Of a DNA stretch of 64,000 nucleotides, positions 63,854 through 64,000 are shown in pieces. The notes beneath the pieces are model-generated. The model was not told where the DNA came from and searched no databases. It worked only from the letters and a program-made list of their open reading frames with translations. Every line of letters starts with the position of its first letter. Within the stretch, counting starts at the first letter, position 1. The DNA is taken from positions 1 through 64,000 of the forward strand of contig CAJMQU010000002.1 in the NCBI GenBank assembly GCA_905215555.1, in the 5' to 3' direction. Made by a program: the position numbers and the translations under genes. Source of the stretch: an uncultured bacterium (GTDB lineage: Bacteria; Bacteroidota; Bacteroidia; Bacteroidales; Bacteroidaceae).

Positions 63854-64000
63854 TTAACATATATATATTCCCATAAGTCCTGGACATACATTGTTGTAAG
63901 GACGAACAAAGTTGACATAAATGGTATCGGTCATCACTGGCTTATCTAGTTCGAGCATATTGACCGTCTGATGATTGTCAGTAATATGACAAAGTTCCTT
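63854..64000 (-). CDS. C-terminal end of an unidentified protein (partial)
   Basis: The frame is open from the window edge to a TAA at 63854-63856 and encodes 48 residues ending MTDTIYVNFVRPYNNVCPGLMGIYIC. The alternation of polar and hydrophobic residues suggests beta-strands, such as a C-terminal sugar-binding or accessory domain, but I do not recognise the family. The gene lies 41 bp upstream of the symporter on the same strand, so the two are likely in one operon. Confidence 0.55.
   Translation of the reverse strand, partial: KELCHITDNHQTVNMLELDKPVMTDTIYVNFVRPYNNVCPGLMGIYIC

Overview
The window looks like chromosomal DNA of a gut Bacteroides (Bacteroidota); the species cannot be told from the sequence alone. 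The signs are two SusC/SusD polysaccharide-utilisation loci (PULs), two hybrid two-component regulators with AraC-type output domains, many lipoprotein or Sec signal peptides, promoters of the Bacteroides type (-7 TAnnTTTG, -33 TTTG), almost no Shine-Dalgarno sequences, and a Bacteroides-like mutS. No rRNA, tRNA, insertion sequence, phage gene or CRISPR array was seen.

Layout. (1) 1-8.0 kb: tail of an FGGY sugar kinase, then GH172, SusC, SusD and GH97 on the + strand, a compact glycan operon. (2) 8.0-21.5 kb: a signalling island with three paralogous sensor histidine kinases, one OmpR-type response regulator, small secreted DUF3836 proteins (two intact, one decayed), a 25-codon ORF, and three genes from protease-related families (CPBP, DUF3267, DUF5694/TraB-like). 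Four copies of a three-part 11-bp direct-repeat operator lie at fixed spacing from promoters here. The island also holds two tandem arrays with an exact 22-bp period. (3) 21.7-30.3 kb: two nearly identical 623-bp repeats, each carrying a DUF3836 gene and its leader, flank a giant alpha-2-macroglobulin-like gene and a TlpA-type thioredoxin lipoprotein. (4) 31-34.5 kb: an unrecognised cytosolic protein and a TPR-SUFU fusion protein. (5) 34.7-50.9 kb: a second PUL on the - strand (surface glycan-binding lipoprotein, SusC, SusD, GH30, GH2, GH30) with a divergent hybrid regulator; two GH30 enzymes plus a GH2 suggest a beta-1,6-linked galactan or similar glycan. (6) 51.1-54.1 kb: a short predicted RNA gene and mutS. 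(7) 54.2-64 kb: a second hybrid regulator divergent from a GH38 alpha-mannosidase with a C-terminal discoidin-like domain, then a sodium/solute symporter and the tail of an upstream gene at the right edge.

The most unusual part is the 8-21 kb island. All three kinases appear to be internal duplications: sensor plus a DHp-like helix in which the phospho-acceptor histidine position is glutamate, followed by a second sensor and a normal HisKA/HATPase. The response regulator at 20.2 kb is the obvious candidate to bind the repeated operator, which sits between divergent kinase or regulator genes and DUF3836 genes. A working hypothesis is an envelope-sensing circuit that controls small secreted proteins and membrane or secreted protease-like partners.
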